Shown here: positions 8,296 through 17,751 of the stretch, one piece after another
How the letters are laid out: each line of letters starts with the position of its first letter
How positions within the stretch are numbered: the stretch's first letter is position 1
Assembly (NCBI RefSeq): GCF_041596335.1
Contig: NZ_JBFHIT010000025.1
Span: forward strand, 6,455 to 70,454
Source of the DNA: Mangrovibacterium sp041596335
GTDB taxonomy: Bacteria; Bacteroidota; Bacteroidia; Bacteroidales; Prolixibacteraceae
DNA length: 64,000 nucleotides
Reading direction: 5' to 3'
Made by a program: the position numbers and the translations under genes
The notes under the pieces: model-generated
Told to the model about the DNA's origin: nothing
The model's database searches: none
What the model saw: only the letters and a program-made list of their open reading frames with translations

Positions 8296-11211
8296 ATGAA
8301 ATACGATATGACAATTCGAGTAATTATTTCCGTTTTCCTGTTTTTTGCCAGCGGAATATCTGTGTTTGCACAACCGGTATCGAATGAAGTGATACAAAAA
8401 CTCGTGGAGAGCTTTAAAAAAGATCCGAAAGGACCTTACCAACAAATTTTGTGGTTTTGTCCCGACGGATCGACCGTATTACCGAAGGAACGATGCCCGC
8501 AACCCGGCGGAGTACAACGTGCAAAATACAAGGCGGAAGTTATTAATCTGGCGAAAACAAATCATGTTTTTCTAGGCCAGATTCTATCGACAACTCCCTT
8601 CGAAGACTTTTGGGATTCGGCAAATAACCATTCCCGGTTGAAACAGTACCTGCTCGAAAAATACCTTCAAAGTATCGATCAGGGCTGGGTGCTTCGCCGT
8701 GCTCAATTTTATCGTGGAGCCATTCAGGCAGAAGATGAAAGCGCCTGGGGAATCAAGTTTTTCAATTGGCTCCTGGCTGATGACGAGCTACTACGAACCA
8801 ACTACTTCCTTATTCGCGAAGCCACAAAAACGATTCCTCACGCACAGGAGACAAAAGGATTGCAAAACATTCGTTCGCTAGCAGTGATGGTTGCTGAAGG
8901 CTACCCCGAGTTTATGGACTTGCGGGTTAAAATTCACGGGCAACCCGATCAAACTGATATTGAACGAGTCAAATCATTCAAAGCGAAAAACAACGGAAAA
9001 CTTAGTAGTGCCAGTCAGGATCAGATTAACAAATTAATTGCGGAGCTGGAGAACTATTATCAACCCATCAATCTCAAGGAGTTGGAAAGCTTTGTGGGGA
9101 AAGTGCCTCCCGGCTCTCCGCTACGGTCAACTTTGTTTACATTCACGAAAGAACATGCTAACAGTCGGGGCGAACAACGCATACGTGCCATTAGCGACAT
9201 GATGTATGCCATTCGGGAAAACCTGCTCACCGAAAAACCGGCAACCCGACTGGCTTTTCTCGACGTTTCAACCCGACTGGAGGAGTTTTTGTTCACCGAA
9301 CTCACTAACTACAAACCCACAAACTTAAAGGGAGTGATTAGCCTGAACGCCATACTCGCCAAGGCAGCGGCGGCGTGCGGATATATTGAACAGTGGGAAT
9401 GGCAGCTTGTACAAAAACAACTTCAACCTGAGGGAACTAACGAACTACCAATGGCTACCCTGCAAAAACTGCACGATGCGGCGCGTGGCATTATTGAATG
9501 GGGAACAGGAATGAACCGGGCTGTATTTTCTGAAACGCTGGATCATTTCGGTGCATTTGAACCACTGGCCTATCATTTCACCGACGACCGTATCCGCTCA
9601 TCGATCCTGCTGCCACTGGGGGCAACAGTTAGTCGGCTGGGCGATTTCATCTATACAATTTCCAACCAGTCGAACCAAGTTATGGATATCGACAACCAAA
9701 GCCATTTCAGAGGGTTAAACCCGGGCTATGCCAAAGGAGAACTGGTGGTTATTGATGGAAATGCTGAGCAACTCGACGTATCGCGTGATAAAATATACCT
9801 GTTTAGCAAACCACCATCCGACTTAAAACCTGTAGCCGGAATCGCCACTGTTTCCGAAGGAAATATGGTTTCGCATGTGCAACTGCTGGCCCGAAATCTT
9901 GGAATCCCGAACGCAGTTCTTTCAATGCAAAACCTGGCTGATTTAAAAAAATACAACGGAACGACTGTTTTTTATGCTGTTTCGCCCAAAGGGAAAGTAA
10001 TTATAAAGCCGGAATTACAAATGAGTCCTGAAGAGAAGAAATTGTTTGATGTAAAGAAACGAAGTGACGAAAAAATTGCGATCCCGGTTGAACGAATTGA
10101 ATTGAAAGAAACCAAATTAGTCAATCTACGGCAAGTGAACGCCACAAACTCGGGCAAACTATGTGGCCCAAAGGCAGCCAATCTGGGGCAACTTAAACAG
10201 CTTTTTCCCGATCATGTTGTCGAAGGGCTGGTGGTTCCCTTTGGAATCTTCCGCCAGCATATGGATCTGCCCATGCCCGGAACATCCGGATCGTACTGGA
10301 AATTTCTGAACGAGACATTCAAAGTAGCGGCAGAAAAACGAAATTCCGGCATTGCCCTGAGTGAAATCGACACATTCGTTCTTTCCCAATTAGCGACCTT
10401 GCGCGAAGCCATAAAAAAAATGGACCTGCTGCCCGCACTTAAAGAAGACCTGAAAAAGCAATTTCAATCGGTATTAGGAAAACCACTGGGACAAATTCCG
10501 GTATTCCTGCGCAGCGACACCAACATGGAAGACCTGAAAGATTTTACAGGAGCAGGCCTAAACCTAACCTTATTTAATGTTCTGGAAAGTGAAAAAATTA
10601 TTCAGGGAATCAAAGACGTTTGGGCCTCACCCTATTCTGAAAGAAGCTACAAATGGCGTCAAAGTTACCTCCTGAATCCTGAAAATGTTTTCCCTTCCAT
10701 TTTGATTATCCCAAGTGTGGATGTCGACTATTCGGGCGTGCTTATCACCAAAGGAGTACAATCCGGCAAGACTGACGAACTGACAATTGCCTTCAGTCGG
10801 GGTGCCGGAGGAGCTGTTGACGGGCAGTCAGCAGAATCGCACGTGCTGGAGCCCAACGGAACCAACCAGCTAATTTCACCCGCTCGCGAGCCTCATTATA
10901 CCAGTCTTCCGGCAAGCGGTGGAACTTTAAAGGTGCATTGCACCTTCGAAACGCCCATTCTGACAAACGAAAACTTACAGGCGATACGATTTTTTGCCAA
11001 CAAATTGGATCTGCAACTTAAAGACAGCCAAGGCATATCGGGTAATGGCCCCTGGGATGTTGAACTGGGATTTAAAAACGACAAACTTTGGTTATTCCAG
11101 GTTCGGCCGTTTGTTGAAAACAAGCAGGCAAAATCGTCGAATTACCTGCAGTCTATTTCGCAAGACAGCAGTGCTCCCAAAACCGTATCACTTAATAGCA
11201 TTTTAAAATGA
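8296..11211 (+). CDS. Exported dikinase-like protein (phosphohistidine swivel plus PPDK-type ATP-grasp, resembling glucan water dikinase)
   Basis: A 971-residue protein. Residues 1-25 are a Sec signal peptide ending VFA. About 30-460 is a long, mostly helical region that I do not recognise. About 470-575 is a PEP-utilising swivel domain with the candidate phosphohistidine His527 in MVSHVQLLARNLGIPNAV. About 616-945 is a PPDK-type nucleotide-binding domain with GPKAANLGQL, VVPFGIF, LRSDTNMEDLKDFTGAGL, VWASPYSERSY and the closing LFQVRPF. This order (swivel before C-terminal ATP domain) and these motifs match alpha-glucan water dikinases rather than PEP synthase or PPDK; no TIM-barrel PEP domain is present. 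The family moves the beta-phosphate of ATP to a sugar polymer; the substrate here is unknown. Export is odd for an ATP user. The stop overlaps the next start as ATGA. A second ATG lies at 8308. Confidence 0.8.
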   Translation: MKYDMTIRVIISVFLFFASGISVFAQPVSNEVIQKLVESFKKDPKGPYQQILWFCPDGSTVLPKERCPQPGGVQRAKYKAEVINLAKTNHVFLGQILSTTPFEDFWDSANNHSRLKQYLLEKYLQSIDQGWVLRRAQFYRGAIQAEDESAWGIKFFNWLLADDELLRTNYFLIREATKTIPHAQETKGLQNIRSLAVMVAEGYPEFMDLRVKIHGQPDQTDIERVKSFKAKNNGKLSSASQDQINKLIAELENYYQPINLKELESFVGKVPPGSPLRSTLFTFTKEHANSRGEQRIRAISDMMYAIRENLLTEKPATRLAFLDVSTRLEEFLFTELTNYKPTNLKGVISLNAILAKAAAACGYIEQWEWQLVQKQLQPEGTNELPMATLQKLHDAARGIIEWGTGMNRAVFSETLDHFGAFEPLAYHFTDDRIRSSILLPLGATVSRLGDFIYTISNQSNQVMDIDNQSHFRGLNPGYAKGELVVIDGNAEQLDVSRDKIYLFSKPPSDLKPVAGIATVSEGNMVSHVQLLARNLGIPNAVLSMQNLADLKKYNGTTVFYAVSPKGKVIIKPELQMSPEEKKLFDVKKRSDEKIAIPVERIELKETKLVNLRQVNATNSGKLCGPKAANLGQLKQLFPDHVVEGLVVPFGIFRQHMDLPMPGTSGSYWKFLNETFKVAAEKRNSGIALSEIDTFVLSQLATLREAIKKMDLLPALKEDLKKQFQSVLGKPLGQIPVFLRSDTNMEDLKDFTGAGLNLTLFNVLESEKIIQGIKDVWASPYSERSYKWRQSYLLNPENVFPSILIIPSVDVDYSGVLITKGVQSGKTDELTIAFSRGAGGAVDGQSAESHVLEPNGTNQLISPAREPHYTSLPASGGTLKVHCTFETPILTNENLQAIRFFANKLDLQLKDSQGISGNGPWDVELGFKNDKLWLFQVRPFVENKQAKSSNYLQSISQDSSAPKTVSLNSILK

Positions 11212-12482
11212 TCAAAATTAAATATACCGCAATACTTCTGCTTCTGATTTTTGCTTTCGCTGGTATTGCTGAAGGAAAACAGAACCAATATCCAATTGAT
11301 GGCTATAAATCGACCAACATCAGACGACTGGCCCGTTTGCAAAAAATAATTGACGGTGAGATCAAAGATACCAAGCCCATTCCGGGTGCCTTAAAATCGA
11401 TCAAAGACATCAAACTAAATCTGGTAGGCGAACGAGGCGATAGCTTAGAAACACTTCCCGTTCCGGACAAAAAACTACAGCAACAGTTGAATAGCCTTTT
11501 CCCAAATTTAGACGAAAGCTATTCGATCTCGCTGCTCGACATTACTCCCGGGCGCAAAATGAGGTATGCGTCCCGCCAGGAGACAAAGGGTTTTCAACCC
11601 GGCAGTGTGGGCAAACTGGCTGTTATGGCCGGACTCTTCACCGAGTTGGCTAATATCTATCCAAACTCGTTCGAAAAGCGAATAGAATTGTTGAAAACCC
11701 GTTTTGTACGTGCCGGCAAATGGGGCAACGTCGACTCGCACACCGTTCCATTTTTCAATCCGGAAACTGGCGATTTTTTCAAACGAACCGTTCGTGAAGA
11801 CGATGTTTTTTCCTTGTATGAATGGGCTGATCACATGGTTTCAGTGAGTAACAACGGAGCTGCCAGCATATTGTGGCGCGAAGTAATACTCATGCGCGCT
11901 TTTGGAAAAGCATATCCAACACTGAGCGAGGAACAGGCAAATGACTATTTTTCAAAAACACCCAAAACAAGCCTAAAAACCTTGGCGGTAGAGCTTGTAA
12001 ACGAGCCGTTGCAACAAATCGGTATTACGAAAGAAGAATGGCGTTTGGGCAGTATGTTTACTCAGGGAGCAAAACAAATTGTCCCCGGCGAAGGAGGGAG
12101 CATTGGCACGCCTCGCGGAATGATGAAATTTTTGGTTGCTATGGAGCGTGGCAAGCTGGTCGACCGGCAATCGAGTCTGGAAATCAAACGTCTGCTGTAC
12201 ATGACCGACCGGCGTATTCGTTATGGCTCGTCGCCTCGCCTAACCAATGCAGCCATCTATTTTAAATCGGGGAGCCTTTACAAGTGCAAACCAGAGGAAG
12301 GTTTTGAATGCAAAAAGTACATGGGAAACGTCGAGAACTTTATGAACTCGGTGGTGATTGTTGAACAACCTGATGGAACGACCTACATGATCGCCTTGAT
12401 GTCGAATGTACTTCGAAAAAACTCCAACCTCGATCACCTTGGCTTGGGCAGCAGTATTGACGACCTGATTCGGAAGAAATAG
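11208..12482 (+). CDS. Exported serine hydrolase of the class A beta-lactamase / PBP fold
   Basis: A 424-residue protein with a Sec signal peptide (ILLLLIFAFAGIAEG). The three active-site motifs of the penicillin-recognising fold are present: SxxK as S133-V-G-K136 in FQPGSVGKLAVM, SxN as S214-N-N, and KTG-like K353-S-G. It is longer than true class A beta-lactamases (about 290), with a charged extension before the SxxK. Activity on beta-lactams, peptidoglycan or another ester/amide cannot be told. It is translationally coupled (ATGA overlap) to the dikinase-like gene, so the two products probably act in one process in the periplasm. Confidence 0.85.
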   Translation: MIKIKYTAILLLLIFAFAGIAEGKQNQYPIDGYKSTNIRRLARLQKIIDGEIKDTKPIPGALKSIKDIKLNLVGERGDSLETLPVPDKKLQQQLNSLFPNLDESYSISLLDITPGRKMRYASRQETKGFQPGSVGKLAVMAGLFTELANIYPNSFEKRIELLKTRFVRAGKWGNVDSHTVPFFNPETGDFFKRTVREDDVFSLYEWADHMVSVSNNGAASILWREVILMRAFGKAYPTLSEEQANDYFSKTPKTSLKTLAVELVNEPLQQIGITKEEWRLGSMFTQGAKQIVPGEGGSIGTPRGMMKFLVAMERGKLVDRQSSLEIKRLLYMTDRRIRYGSSPRLTNAAIYFKSGSLYKCKPEEGFECKKYMGNVENFMNSVVIVEQPDGTTYMIALMSNVLRKNSNLDHLGLGSSIDDLIRKK

Positions 12483-12484
12483 CG

Positions 12485-15340
12485 TTAAGCACCTTTGGTC
12501 ATCGAACGGAAAGCCCGGTCTGCAAAATCTCTCACTTTGGGATTTTGAGCGCCTAAATAGGGCTTAACCAACAGCATATGCTTGGGGTCGGCCAACCGTT
12601 CCAGCAAATGAAATACAGCAAGCTTTAATTTTACGTCAATGCCTTCAAGCAACATTTGGTAGCAAGCTGTTTCATCCGGACGTTTATCAGCAAATAAGCC
12701 CAAAGCGGGCTCTGTCATGGGGTTCATGATTGCAGTCTCCAAAATAGGGATCAACACCTTTTTCAAACGGGTCTCCAGTAGGTTATCGAGAAACTCAACG
12801 GCGTTCATCCTAAGATCAGCCTTGTCGCTTTGAATGCCTTTGTAAACGGTCAGGATATCTTCGGGCGGATACCGAAGTTCCAGCAATCTGAAAATCCGCT
12901 CCAAACTTCCGTCCAGCCGACGCTCCAGCAAATCAATCAGACTTTTTCGCGCATCGGTAATTGCCGGTGATTCCGGACTATTTTCAACCGGATTGACCAA
13001 TCTCATCTTCAAAACTACCAAACTGTTCTGATACAGATTTGCTTCCTCCACAATTCGACTCATGACCAAACGCTTATCGAAATACAGATGAGGAAAACGC
13101 TGCTTAATATTGTTCAGTGCTTTCAAACTTTCAAGATGCACCAGATAGTCTTCATAATCCAACAGATCGAATAGAAACTCGATCGCTCGCTGACTGTCGA
13201 TTGTTTCGGCCACTGCCGGTAACTTGCGGACCAAATCGAACGACACACCGGATGAATGGATTAGTTTAAAGAAGAATGGAAACACTTGAATCCCGTAGCC
13301 GGAAAGAGCTCGCTGTGCGGCATGCCTGTACTGACTGACATTCAGGAACTCAACCAGTTGACTAATAAACTGGGGATGAACCGAGTTGCCTGCTGCATCA
13401 ATCGACTTCAGTACAATATCCGAATCTTCCGAATGAAATCCATCTTCAATATAACGGAAATAACCAGTAGCCTCGGAAATTCCAACGACTTCGATTAGAA
13501 GCATCTGAAGCTCTTTGGTCGCTTCCGGATCTGTACTTTCATTCATTTGGCGAATCCGATCCTGAATTCGATTCCCGAATGAAAACCAATTCTGGAGTTC
13601 GTGATTGCCCCTTGTTTCCCATGCCAAAGCAATGAGAGCTGCCTCACTTATTTTCGCATCGGGATGCACTAAATACGACTCAATAAATTCAACCCGATTG
13701 CCAGGAGCCAGCGCCAGCAAATATTCAAAAGCACTCACACGCACCTGCTGATCCGGATCGGTAATCAAACTCAGCATGTCGCCCGAGAGATTATGATTCA
13801 AATAGGTTCGAAGGTTGCTTATTACCTCCGCTCTGACTTTGGCCGACTTATGATTCAGCAATTTCTTCAAGCCCAGGTAGAAACGTTCATTGGGAACTTC
13901 CCTAATCTTCTGAAGTACATAGAGCAGCTGCCGTTCATTCCCTGTTTCCAGTTGCTTCAATAACCCTCCGATAACCGATTCCTCTGAAGCCTTTTTATTG
14001 TCGGGTTTCTTCCTGTTCGTTTTCATACTGATCTTCATCTTAAACGACTTCAGGTACTCCTTGCGAACCTGTTGCGCGAAATAAGCCCAGATTAGCAACA
14101 ACCCAATAATCATCAAACTAATCCAATTCGTTGACAGGTTCAACCCGTTGACCAAAAATATCAGAATCAGGCCACCAACACCAGTTGCGGCACTATCGAC
14201 AAAAACGTCGATAAACGACTTGGTTTTGTTCTTTATTTCGAAAGGAATTGGCAATGCCAGCAACTCGGTAGCCGATTTATTGATTGACTGCTTCAAACTG
14301 CCATCGCTCAGTTTTATAAATACTGCTGCCCCCAACACCGGAAAAAAAAGCATGGCAACAGCTCCAAAGAAAATGGCGCCAGGCAAAAACAGCAACGATG
14401 TACCAACGCCAAACACACCTACCACACGTCGGGTAATAAACAATTGAATGACCAGCGAAAGTAAGTTGAAGTTGGAAAACCAAAAGCCAAAAAAGGCGGT
14501 CAGCCGGTCCGGATCCGGGATCGCCAGCGACGCGATAGCACTAAATTGGTAATCAACCAATTTAGCCACAATAACGCTCACACCTATAATCCCAGCCATA
14601 AATGTCAGATGCCGTGATTTTCGGATTAACTGGTAGGGGTTCTCAGACAAACTGTTCTCCGGCTTCAGCTGCTGCGGTCCTAATTGAATACTGCCTTCTT
14701 TCTCATTCCAAACCAGCTTAGTAATCCAAATCGTTGGCAGCAAAACCAACATACTGAAAAAGATAAGATTCTCACTCCCAATAATTGGCGCCATAATCGA
14801 GGTCAGATAGCCACCGAAAATGCCACCTGCAATTGCACCTGCTCCAATAAACCCGAACACACGTTTTGCTTCGCGCGGATTAAAAACCATATTAGCTAAT
14901 ACCCAAAATTGCGATGACGAAACCACTGCAAATAAAGCCACCCAGATGTAAAACAGCAAAAGGACTATTTGAACCAGCACATTTAACCGCAACAGAACAC
15001 CGAATAAAAATAACGCGATCACTGACGCGATCAGGCTGCGGGTCATGATTTTTTGAAAGGAATACTTTGATAACAAACGGGAATAAGCCCAGGAAACGCC
15101 AATAGCCGTAACAGCCACCAACATAAAGGCGGTTGGCAAATAGGAGTAGCCAAACGAGGAAAGAAAGAGTGAGTTTACGATCGGTTTGACAATAAGCAAG
15201 GTTGAAATGATCAGGAAAATATTGAGCTGCATATACAATACTCTCCGGTATTCGCCCACACGAATATCAAATGACTTGTTCAAAAAATACTGGAAAGCTT
15301 CCCGGAACACATTCCTGACCGAACTTTCAAAATTTCTCAT
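12485..15340 (-). CDS. Npt/Tlc-type nucleotide transporter homologue with C-terminal HEAT repeats
   Basis: A 951-residue protein. Residues about 35-430 contain roughly twelve hydrophobic segments. The stretch NPREAKRVFGFIGAGAIAGG is the signature of the ATP/ADP translocase (Tlc/Npt) relatives within the major facilitator superfamily. After a basic linker (about 430-460) the remaining 490 residues are tandem helical pairs of HEAT type, for example NHKSAKVRAEVISNLRTYL and DPDQQVRVSAFEYLLAL. Known Npt proteins exchange ATP for ADP or import nucleotides; whether this one does is not proven. It is 12 bases downstream of a serine-hydrolase lipoprotein gene, and its stop is only 2 bases from the stop of the convergent hydrolase gene. 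Confidence 0.75.
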   Translation of the reverse strand: MRNFESSVRNVFREAFQYFLNKSFDIRVGEYRRVLYMQLNIFLIISTLLIVKPIVNSLFLSSFGYSYLPTAFMLVAVTAIGVSWAYSRLLSKYSFQKIMTRSLIASVIALFLFGVLLRLNVLVQIVLLLFYIWVALFAVVSSSQFWVLANMVFNPREAKRVFGFIGAGAIAGGIFGGYLTSIMAPIIGSENLIFFSMLVLLPTIWITKLVWNEKEGSIQLGPQQLKPENSLSENPYQLIRKSRHLTFMAGIIGVSVIVAKLVDYQFSAIASLAIPDPDRLTAFFGFWFSNFNLLSLVIQLFITRRVVGVFGVGTSLLFLPGAIFFGAVAMLFFPVLGAAVFIKLSDGSLKQSINKSATELLALPIPFEIKNKTKSFIDVFVDSAATGVGGLILIFLVNGLNLSTNWISLMIIGLLLIWAYFAQQVRKEYLKSFKMKISMKTNRKKPDNKKASEESVIGGLLKQLETGNERQLLYVLQKIREVPNERFYLGLKKLLNHKSAKVRAEVISNLRTYLNHNLSGDMLSLITDPDQQVRVSAFEYLLALAPGNRVEFIESYLVHPDAKISEAALIALAWETRGNHELQNWFSFGNRIQDRIRQMNESTDPEATKELQMLLIEVVGISEATGYFRYIEDGFHSEDSDIVLKSIDAAGNSVHPQFISQLVEFLNVSQYRHAAQRALSGYGIQVFPFFFKLIHSSGVSFDLVRKLPAVAETIDSQRAIEFLFDLLDYEDYLVHLESLKALNNIKQRFPHLYFDKRLVMSRIVEEANLYQNSLVVLKMRLVNPVENSPESPAITDARKSLIDLLERRLDGSLERIFRLLELRYPPEDILTVYKGIQSDKADLRMNAVEFLDNLLETRLKKVLIPILETAIMNPMTEPALGLFADKRPDETACYQMLLEGIDVKLKLAVFHLLERLADPKHMLLVKPYLGAQNPKVRDFADRAFRSMTKGA

Positions 15341-15352
15341 TGTTAATGGATG

Positions 15353-16303
15353 CTATTTTGATAAAGTTAAATCTTTATCAGTCTCATCCAAAACATCTTC
15401 AACGGTAAAAATAAGTTGTCGTAAAATACGTTCGCCATCGTCATCCTGCAGCAGGCCAACCAAAATAAACTTCTCTTCTTTCCCCCAAACCAAAATGGAA
15501 TCGGCATGATAATTTTGCCATGTCCCCGATTTACGGAATAACTTGGCATTGGGTCTTAATTTTTCAATTGAGTTTACAAACTTATGATGAATCTCCGGAT
15601 CAATCAGCATATCCAACATTTGCTGAGATCGCTCCGGACTTACCAATTTTCCGTGAATCAGCAAATAGTAGAACCGACACACCTGATCGGCTGTTGCAGC
15701 GTGACTAAGCCCTTTGATTGGTTCCGGATAACGAGCTCCGGTTTTTGCATATCTTTTTCCAACCCATAAACCACCGCCCTGATCTTCATCGTATAGCTTG
15801 TAAGCCGCATCGGTCACCACGCTTTTTATTTTCTCATAGCCCAATAAATCGATTAAACGGGTGGTTGCTTCATTATTCGATCGACTAATCATCAGCCGCA
15901 TATCTTTTAAATTATCAGCCGTTTCTTCGACTTCTCCTTTTTCCAACGCGTCGGTCATCGCCAGCAAAACAGCAATTTTCGGCAAACTGGCCGCATACAT
16001 AATATTGTCGCCATTGACGCTGGCAAAACGAATGTTGTTCATATCGCTCAGATCAACCAGCCCCACAGCCATTTTTTTAGTCTCTAATAGCCGGCTCCAT
16101 TTAGCGTTCTTTTTCAGCTTATTTTCAAGGCTGCGTTGTAAAGTCGTATTCTTCAGCTCGTGTAGAGGCTTAAACTCCTTGTCTCTAGTGTATATGGGGA
16201 GTCCCAACGCATTATGAATTGCTCGTTCTTCAACCGTTTTACTGGCACAACCAATAATAATGATTAACACTAGAAACAAAACAACAAAAAACTTCGATCT
16301 CAT
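15353..16303 (-). CDS. Serine hydrolase lipoprotein of the class A beta-lactamase fold
   Basis: A 316-residue protein with a lipoprotein signal peptide and lipobox IIIGC (Cys19). Active-site motifs are S106-L-P-K109 in YAASLPKIAVLL, S142-N-N in MISRSNNEATTRL, and a KSG motif near residue 262. It is a second member, besides the gene at 11208, of the same fold within 4 kb. The ATG at 16303 is chosen because an AGGAG Shine-Dalgarno lies 8 bases upstream and the signal peptide starts there; an ATG at 16321 would add six charged residues. It heads a two-gene unit with the transporter homologue. Confidence 0.85.
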   Translation of the reverse strand: MRSKFFVVLFLVLIIIIGCASKTVEERAIHNALGLPIYTRDKEFKPLHELKNTTLQRSLENKLKKNAKWSRLLETKKMAVGLVDLSDMNNIRFASVNGDNIMYAASLPKIAVLLAMTDALEKGEVEETADNLKDMRLMISRSNNEATTRLIDLLGYEKIKSVVTDAAYKLYDEDQGGGLWVGKRYAKTGARYPEPIKGLSHAATADQVCRFYYLLIHGKLVSPERSQQMLDMLIDPEIHHKFVNSIEKLRPNAKLFRKSGTWQNYHADSILVWGKEEKFILVGLLQDDDGERILRQLIFTVEDVLDETDKDLTLSK

Positions 16304-16626
16304 TTCCCGATCTCCTTTCATGTAAACAATACTACTTCCGGAAAAAACAAAAACACATATCTATCTGTACTACTGACACTTGACCAAACATCCAGAACGA
16401 AAAAAGATAGACATGAATGGGGGCAAATGTACAAACATTTTTGAGCTGACAATCAAATTGTAAAAAATATGAGCACAAGAATACCGACCCCCAAAACCCT
16501 ATTATACTGACACTTAACACAAGTCAGCAGGAAATTTAAAAGGTATTTTTAGCTAATGATTGTTAATGTCGATTTGCCAATTGATTCGTTTACTATTTTC
16601 GTCTCCAGATAAAACAGATCATTTAT
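16304..16626. other. Divergent intergenic region with a 14-base direct repeat
   Basis: This 323-base spacer separates the minus-strand hydrolase gene from the plus-strand esterase gene, so it must hold promoters for both. A near-identical direct repeat, TACTGACACTTGAC at 16371-16384 and TACTGACACTTAAC at 16505-16518 (13 of 14 bases), is spaced by 134 bases and could be a regulator site. No gene is seen. Confidence 0.4.
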
Positions 16627-17451
16627 ATGAAAATGAGTTTCCTAAAGTTCAATCTCTGCCTTCTTCTATTTCTGGTTGTTGCTGTTGTAGAACTGTCTGC
16701 ACAATCATCGGAAAATAAAGTCAGATACAACTACCTTACCTATATACCCGCAAGCTACGATAGTACGAAAAGTGACTTATACCCGGTAATTATATACTTA
16801 CACGGGCGATCTGTGTCTGGCTCTAACCTTAACCGAGTGAGAACCTACGGCTTACCTTTCTTTCTCGACCGCGGGAAAAAACTCGACTTTATTGTGATTG
16901 CACCGCAATGCCCCTGGGGAAAGAACTGGGCCAGCGAAAATTGGATGGATACCCTAATGACAGAACTAAATACCCAATACCGGGTTGACAACGACCGGAT
17001 TTATCTCACCGGAATGAGTTTGGGCGGATTCGGTACCTGGGAGTTGGCCAACCGTTATCCAAACCGTTTTGCAGCCATTGCCCCCTTGTGTGGCGGTGGA
17101 AAAACCGAATGGGCTGAGAATCTTTTTCACATTCCAATCTGGGTATTTCATGGCGTTCAGGATCGATTGGTTCCTGTTCTTCGCTCCGATCAAATGGTAA
17201 ACGCGATTAAAGAGCATGATTCGCTGATAAAATACTCCCGCCTTTCGGCGAAGGGCCACGACCTGCATCGGGTGTATGACGACAACGAACTTTACACCTG
17301 GCTTTCGCAGTTTACCCGTCGCCCATTAAACGAGGAAGATGAAAATTCGGTAAAACCAATCGAAAAAATCCAATTAGCCGGCCTGGATTTAGCCACTCCC
17401 GGCACCGAGGCGCTGAAGCTTTTTGAACCTCATAAAGCGGGTTCATTTTAG
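16627..17451 (+). CDS. Exported alpha/beta-hydrolase esterase (phospholipase/carboxylesterase or PHB depolymerase-like)
   Basis: A 274-residue protein with a signal peptide (LCLLLFLVVAVVELSA). It has the alpha/beta-hydrolase nucleophile elbow GMSLGG (in TGMSLGGFGTWELANRYP), the acid in FHGVQDRLVP and the histidine in AKGHDLHRVY, in the right order. IYLHGRS is the oxyanion region. The pattern matches short secreted esterases often found in Bacteroidota polysaccharide degradation, but no such cluster surrounds it. Substrate unknown. Confidence 0.85.
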   Translation: MKMSFLKFNLCLLLFLVVAVVELSAQSSENKVRYNYLTYIPASYDSTKSDLYPVIIYLHGRSVSGSNLNRVRTYGLPFFLDRGKKLDFIVIAPQCPWGKNWASENWMDTLMTELNTQYRVDNDRIYLTGMSLGGFGTWELANRYPNRFAAIAPLCGGGKTEWAENLFHIPIWVFHGVQDRLVPVLRSDQMVNAIKEHDSLIKYSRLSAKGHDLHRVYDDNELYTWLSQFTRRPLNEEDENSVKPIEKIQLAGLDLATPGTEALKLFEPHKAGSF

Positions 17452-17751
17452 AACCGCTGCCATTTTCGACTGTTTGTTCCAATTCTTCGGACTACCGGTT
17501 CAAAACACGAAAGCGAACTTACATGCTCCTGCATCCGCTATTTGCCCAACCAGAACGGTTTTTTTTCTGAATTTTAACGTTCGTATACCCCTTCCTTTTT
17601 CAAACCAACCGAATATAATTTCCGCTCCTGGATAACTTCATTCTAATTCGAACGTATTAGCAGACAATACCATCTCTTATTCGGACGTCTAACATCCGAA
17701 TAATCTGTCGATTACTTTTTATTTGAATACTTCACTTAAATTACACGATCT
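17452..17751. other. Intergenic region with a palindrome before the cytochrome gene
   Basis: No gene is seen in these 300 bases. A perfect 9-base inverted repeat (TTATTCGGA at 17677-17685, TCCGAATAA at 17695-17703) lies about 50 bases before the cytochrome c start and could be an operator or a short hairpin. No clear -7 element was found. Confidence 0.35.
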
